Shown: positions 16,898-18,271 of the stretch, piece after piece
Position numbering within the stretch: position 1 is the first letter of the stretch
Layout of the letters: the number at the start of each line of letters is the position of its first letter
NCBI GenBank assembly: GCA_031283405.1
Contig: JAITBX010000187.1
Span: forward strand, 1 to 18,271
DNA from: Burkholderiales bacterium
GTDB lineage: Bacteria; Pseudomonadota; Gammaproteobacteria; Burkholderiales; Casimicrobiaceae
Direction: 5' to 3'
Length of the DNA: 18,271 bases
Position numbers and translations under genes: made by a program
The notes under the pieces: generated by a model
What the model was told of the DNA's origin: nothing
What the model saw: the letters and a program-made list of their open reading frames with translations, nothing else
Database searches by the model: none

Positions 16898-16940
16898 CTC
16901 CCGCTTGCGGGAGGGTGCCCGCCCTTCTCCCGCAAGTGCG
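16898..16940. repeat. CTCCCGC/GCGGGAG hairpin and partial direct copy
   Basis: CTCCCGC (16898-16904), loop TT and GCGGGAG (16907-16913) form a perfect 7-bp stem. TTCTCCCGC recurs at about 16925-16933 followed by AAGTGCG, giving a second weaker arm. It lies just past the DUF1287 stop (16962, minus strand) and may slow or end that transcript, but no T run follows on either strand. Confidence 0.45.
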
Positions 16941-16961
16941 CCAACTTGAACCGAAACCGCA

Positions 16962-17549
16962 TTACGGCCGCGTAATGCGGTAGTGTCCCGTGATCGTGAA
17001 GCGGTACAAAACATCTTCTTCCTGTGTGCCGCGCCCGATGTTGTGAATGATGAGCGGCCTTTGGCCGGAAAAATCTTTGCGGTCGGAGACGATGCCGATG
17101 TGTTTTACCTGCGGCGTCAAATTCCAGGTCACGATATCGCCGGGTTGAAAAGTTTTGCCCGCGACCGCATAGCTCTGACGCTCGAAATAGCGTTGCAGAT
17201 TGGGCACGCGACGGTGGTCAATGTTGGCGTCGGGCTTGCTCAGCCCGTAGTTCGGATAACGCTGAAAATTTTTCTGCATGTCCTCATGAATGCGCTGCTG
17301 CAAATCAATTCCCTGATGGCGCAAGGCGCGAATCACCACATCCGTGCAAACGCCGCTGGCGATGGGAACATCGCCCATCGGATACGAAATGCGGACGTAG
17401 GAAGGATCGTAAGAAAGCGTCTGCCCGATTTGCGCACGCGCATCCTGAACGAGACGCTCCGCTGAAAACCCTTCGGCCAGCGCGCTCGCGCCCGCAAACA
17501 ACAACAAGATTGAGAGAATGGCGCGAAAGAAAAAGTTATTTTTCGACAT
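16962..17549 (-). CDS. DUF1287 family exported protein (YijF-like)
   Basis: This is a 195-residue protein with a signal peptide: basic MSKNNFFFR, hydrophobic AILSILLLFAGAS, and an ALA-EGF cleavage site after about residue 25, so it should be periplasmic. The mature part matches DUF1287: LVQDARAQIGQTLSYDPSYVRISYPMGDVP, SGVCTDVVIRALR (C68), PNYGLSKPDANIDHRRVPNL, FQPGDIVTWNL, KHIGIVSDR (H150) and IIHNIGRGTQEEDVL (H169). The Cys early and the His before a GIV strand resemble the NlpC/P60 cysteine-peptidase layout, so a cell-wall role is possible, but the family's activity is not established. I use ATG 17549. A TTG at 17618 is open in frame but would give a 23-residue extension before the signal. 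Neither start has a clear ribosome binding site. Confidence 0.85.
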   Translation of the reverse strand: MSKNNFFFRAILSILLLFAGASALAEGFSAERLVQDARAQIGQTLSYDPSYVRISYPMGDVPIASGVCTDVVIRALRHQGIDLQQRIHEDMQKNFQRYPNYGLSKPDANIDHRRVPNLQRYFERQSYAVAGKTFQPGDIVTWNLTPQVKHIGIVSDRKDFSGQRPLIIHNIGRGTQEEDVLYRFTITGHYRITRP

Positions 17550-17644
17550 GGTGGTGAGAAAAATCTGGCGGCAACTTATTGAAAACGGGCTGGCGGCGTT
17601 AAAGTAGTTTTGATTCAATCATACACATTCTTGCTCTACTGGCT

Positions 17645-17716
17645 CCCACCCTAACCCTCCCCCAAAGGGGGAGGGAATGTAGCTCCTTCCCCTCTGGGGG
17701 AAGGTTGGGATGGGGG
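17645..17716. repeat. Composite pyrimidine/purine inverted-repeat element
   Basis: Outer ends CCCACCCTAACC (17645-17656) and GGTTGGGATGGG (17703-17714) pair at 10 of 12 positions. Inside are two hairpins: CCCTCCCCC-AAA-GGGGGAGGG (17655-17675, perfect 9 bp) and CCTTCCCC-TCTG-GGGGAAGG (17685-17704, perfect 8 bp). This cruciform-like unit between purL and the DUF1287 gene looks like a dispersed intergenic repeat and shares its style with 11070-11094. It might end purL transcription, but no T run is present. Confidence 0.65.
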
Positions 17717-17785
17717 CGGTGTATTCATTGAAATCAAAACAATCGAGTTGCCCGATGACGTGATATTTCTGATCCCTGATCCCTG

Positions 17786-18271
17786 CTACAACCACGCTCT
17801 CGCATTGCGAAACATTTGCAGCCACGGCGAAGCGCCGTCGTTTTTATGGTTCCACGCGCTTGGTCGCCACGACATCTGCGCGATGCGAAAAACGCGCTCA
17901 GGATGCGGCATCATGATGGTGAAGCGGCCATCTTCCGAGGTGAAAGCGGTCGCGCCCTCCGGCGAACCATTCGGATTGAACGGATAACATTCGGTCGCCC
18001 GTCCGCGATGATCGACGAAGCGCATGGCGACAAACGCGCGCGCCCTCGCCTGCTGCGCCGCATCGGCGTGCTCGCTGTAGCCTTCGCCGTGCGCCACCAC
18101 GACCGGCAAACGGCTGCCGGCCATACCGCGAAACAACACCGACGGCGTTTCGACGATCTCGACCAGCGACAACCGCGCTTCAAACTGTTCGCTCAGATTG
18201 CGCACGAACGCCGGCCAATGCGCCGCGCCCGGAATCATCCCGCGCAACTGGCTCATCATCTGACAACCGTT
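17786..18271 (-). CDS. purL: Phosphoribosylformylglycinamidine synthase, C-terminal glutaminase part (partial)
   Basis: PurL converts FGAR, glutamine and ATP to FGAM in de novo purine synthesis. Only the last 161 residues are visible. They belong to the class I glutaminase domain of the large single-chain enzyme: NGCQMMSQLRGMIPGA carries the nucleophile Cys (visible residue 3), RLPVVVAHGEGY follows, then the CYPFNPNGSPEGATAFTSEDGRFTIMMPHPER segment with the catalytic His and Glu (visible residues 123 and 125). The fragment ends normally at ARAWL, 5' of a 236-base gap before the DUF1287 gene. The open frame continues to the very edge of the window with no start, so roughly 1,150 residues lie outside. 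An internal ATG at 18259 is not the real start. Confidence 0.96.
   Translation of the reverse strand, partial: NGCQMMSQLRGMIPGAAHWPAFVRNLSEQFEARLSLVEIVETPSVLFRGMAGSRLPVVVAHGEGYSEHADAAQQARARAFVAMRFVDHRGRATECYPFNPNGSPEGATAFTSEDGRFTIMMPHPERVFRIAQMSWRPSAWNHKNDGASPWLQMFRNARAWL

Overview
The window looks like a chromosomal segment of a betaproteobacterium, with moderately high GC and codons strongly biased to G or C at the third position. Two things point there: the run metG (divergent) / apbC-dcd-Orn/Lys/Arg decarboxylase, which I recall as a betaproteobacterial arrangement, and the protein types themselves. MetG has a four-cysteine zinc knuckle and a C-terminal tRNA-binding domain, and Dcd is of the 187-residue type. 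Genus cannot be fixed from the sequence alone. Almost everything is housekeeping. The only accessory island is around 15.8-16.9 kb.

Layout. At 1-2040 (minus strand) is the start of the division and cell-wall cluster: mraZ, rsmH and ftsL, the last cut by the window edge. It has a clear sigma70 promoter overlapped by four MraZ boxes at exact 10-bp spacing. A small putative lipoprotein (plus, 2457-2714) faces a decarboxylase gene, and the two share a perfect 19-bp-stem terminator. The minus-strand operon apbC-dcd-decarboxylase (6877-2912) is divergent from metG (plus, 7033-9150). gdhA (minus, 10660-9320) follows, with its own U-tailed terminator and a long structured upstream region. carA-carB (minus, 15671-11235) has a good promoter at 15755-15783.

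The island at 15.84-16.84 kb contains a 28-codon remnant of a DUF1810 protein and an intact Doc/Fic-type toxin gene. The toxin gene is overlapped by an antitoxin gene with an in-frame TAA at codon 6. Upstream is a promoter bracketed by an inverted repeat, and two inverted copies of a roughly 40-60 bp repeat flank the island. A DUF1287 exported protein and the C-terminal glutaminase end of purL close the window.

Function. The genes cover division control (mraZ-rsmH-ftsL), Fe-S cluster delivery (apbC), dUTP/dTTP supply (dcd), polyamine or acid-resistance amino-acid decarboxylation, Met-tRNA charging (metG), ammonia assimilation (gdhA), carbamoyl phosphate for pyrimidines and arginine (carAB), and purine synthesis (purL). 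Intergenic spaces are rich in short palindromic GTAG-ended and pyrimidine/purine-rich repeats. I found no CRISPR array, rRNA, tRNA or intact insertion sequence. I saw no convincing novel multi-gene system. The most unusual item is the toxin gene whose paired antitoxin reading frame is broken.
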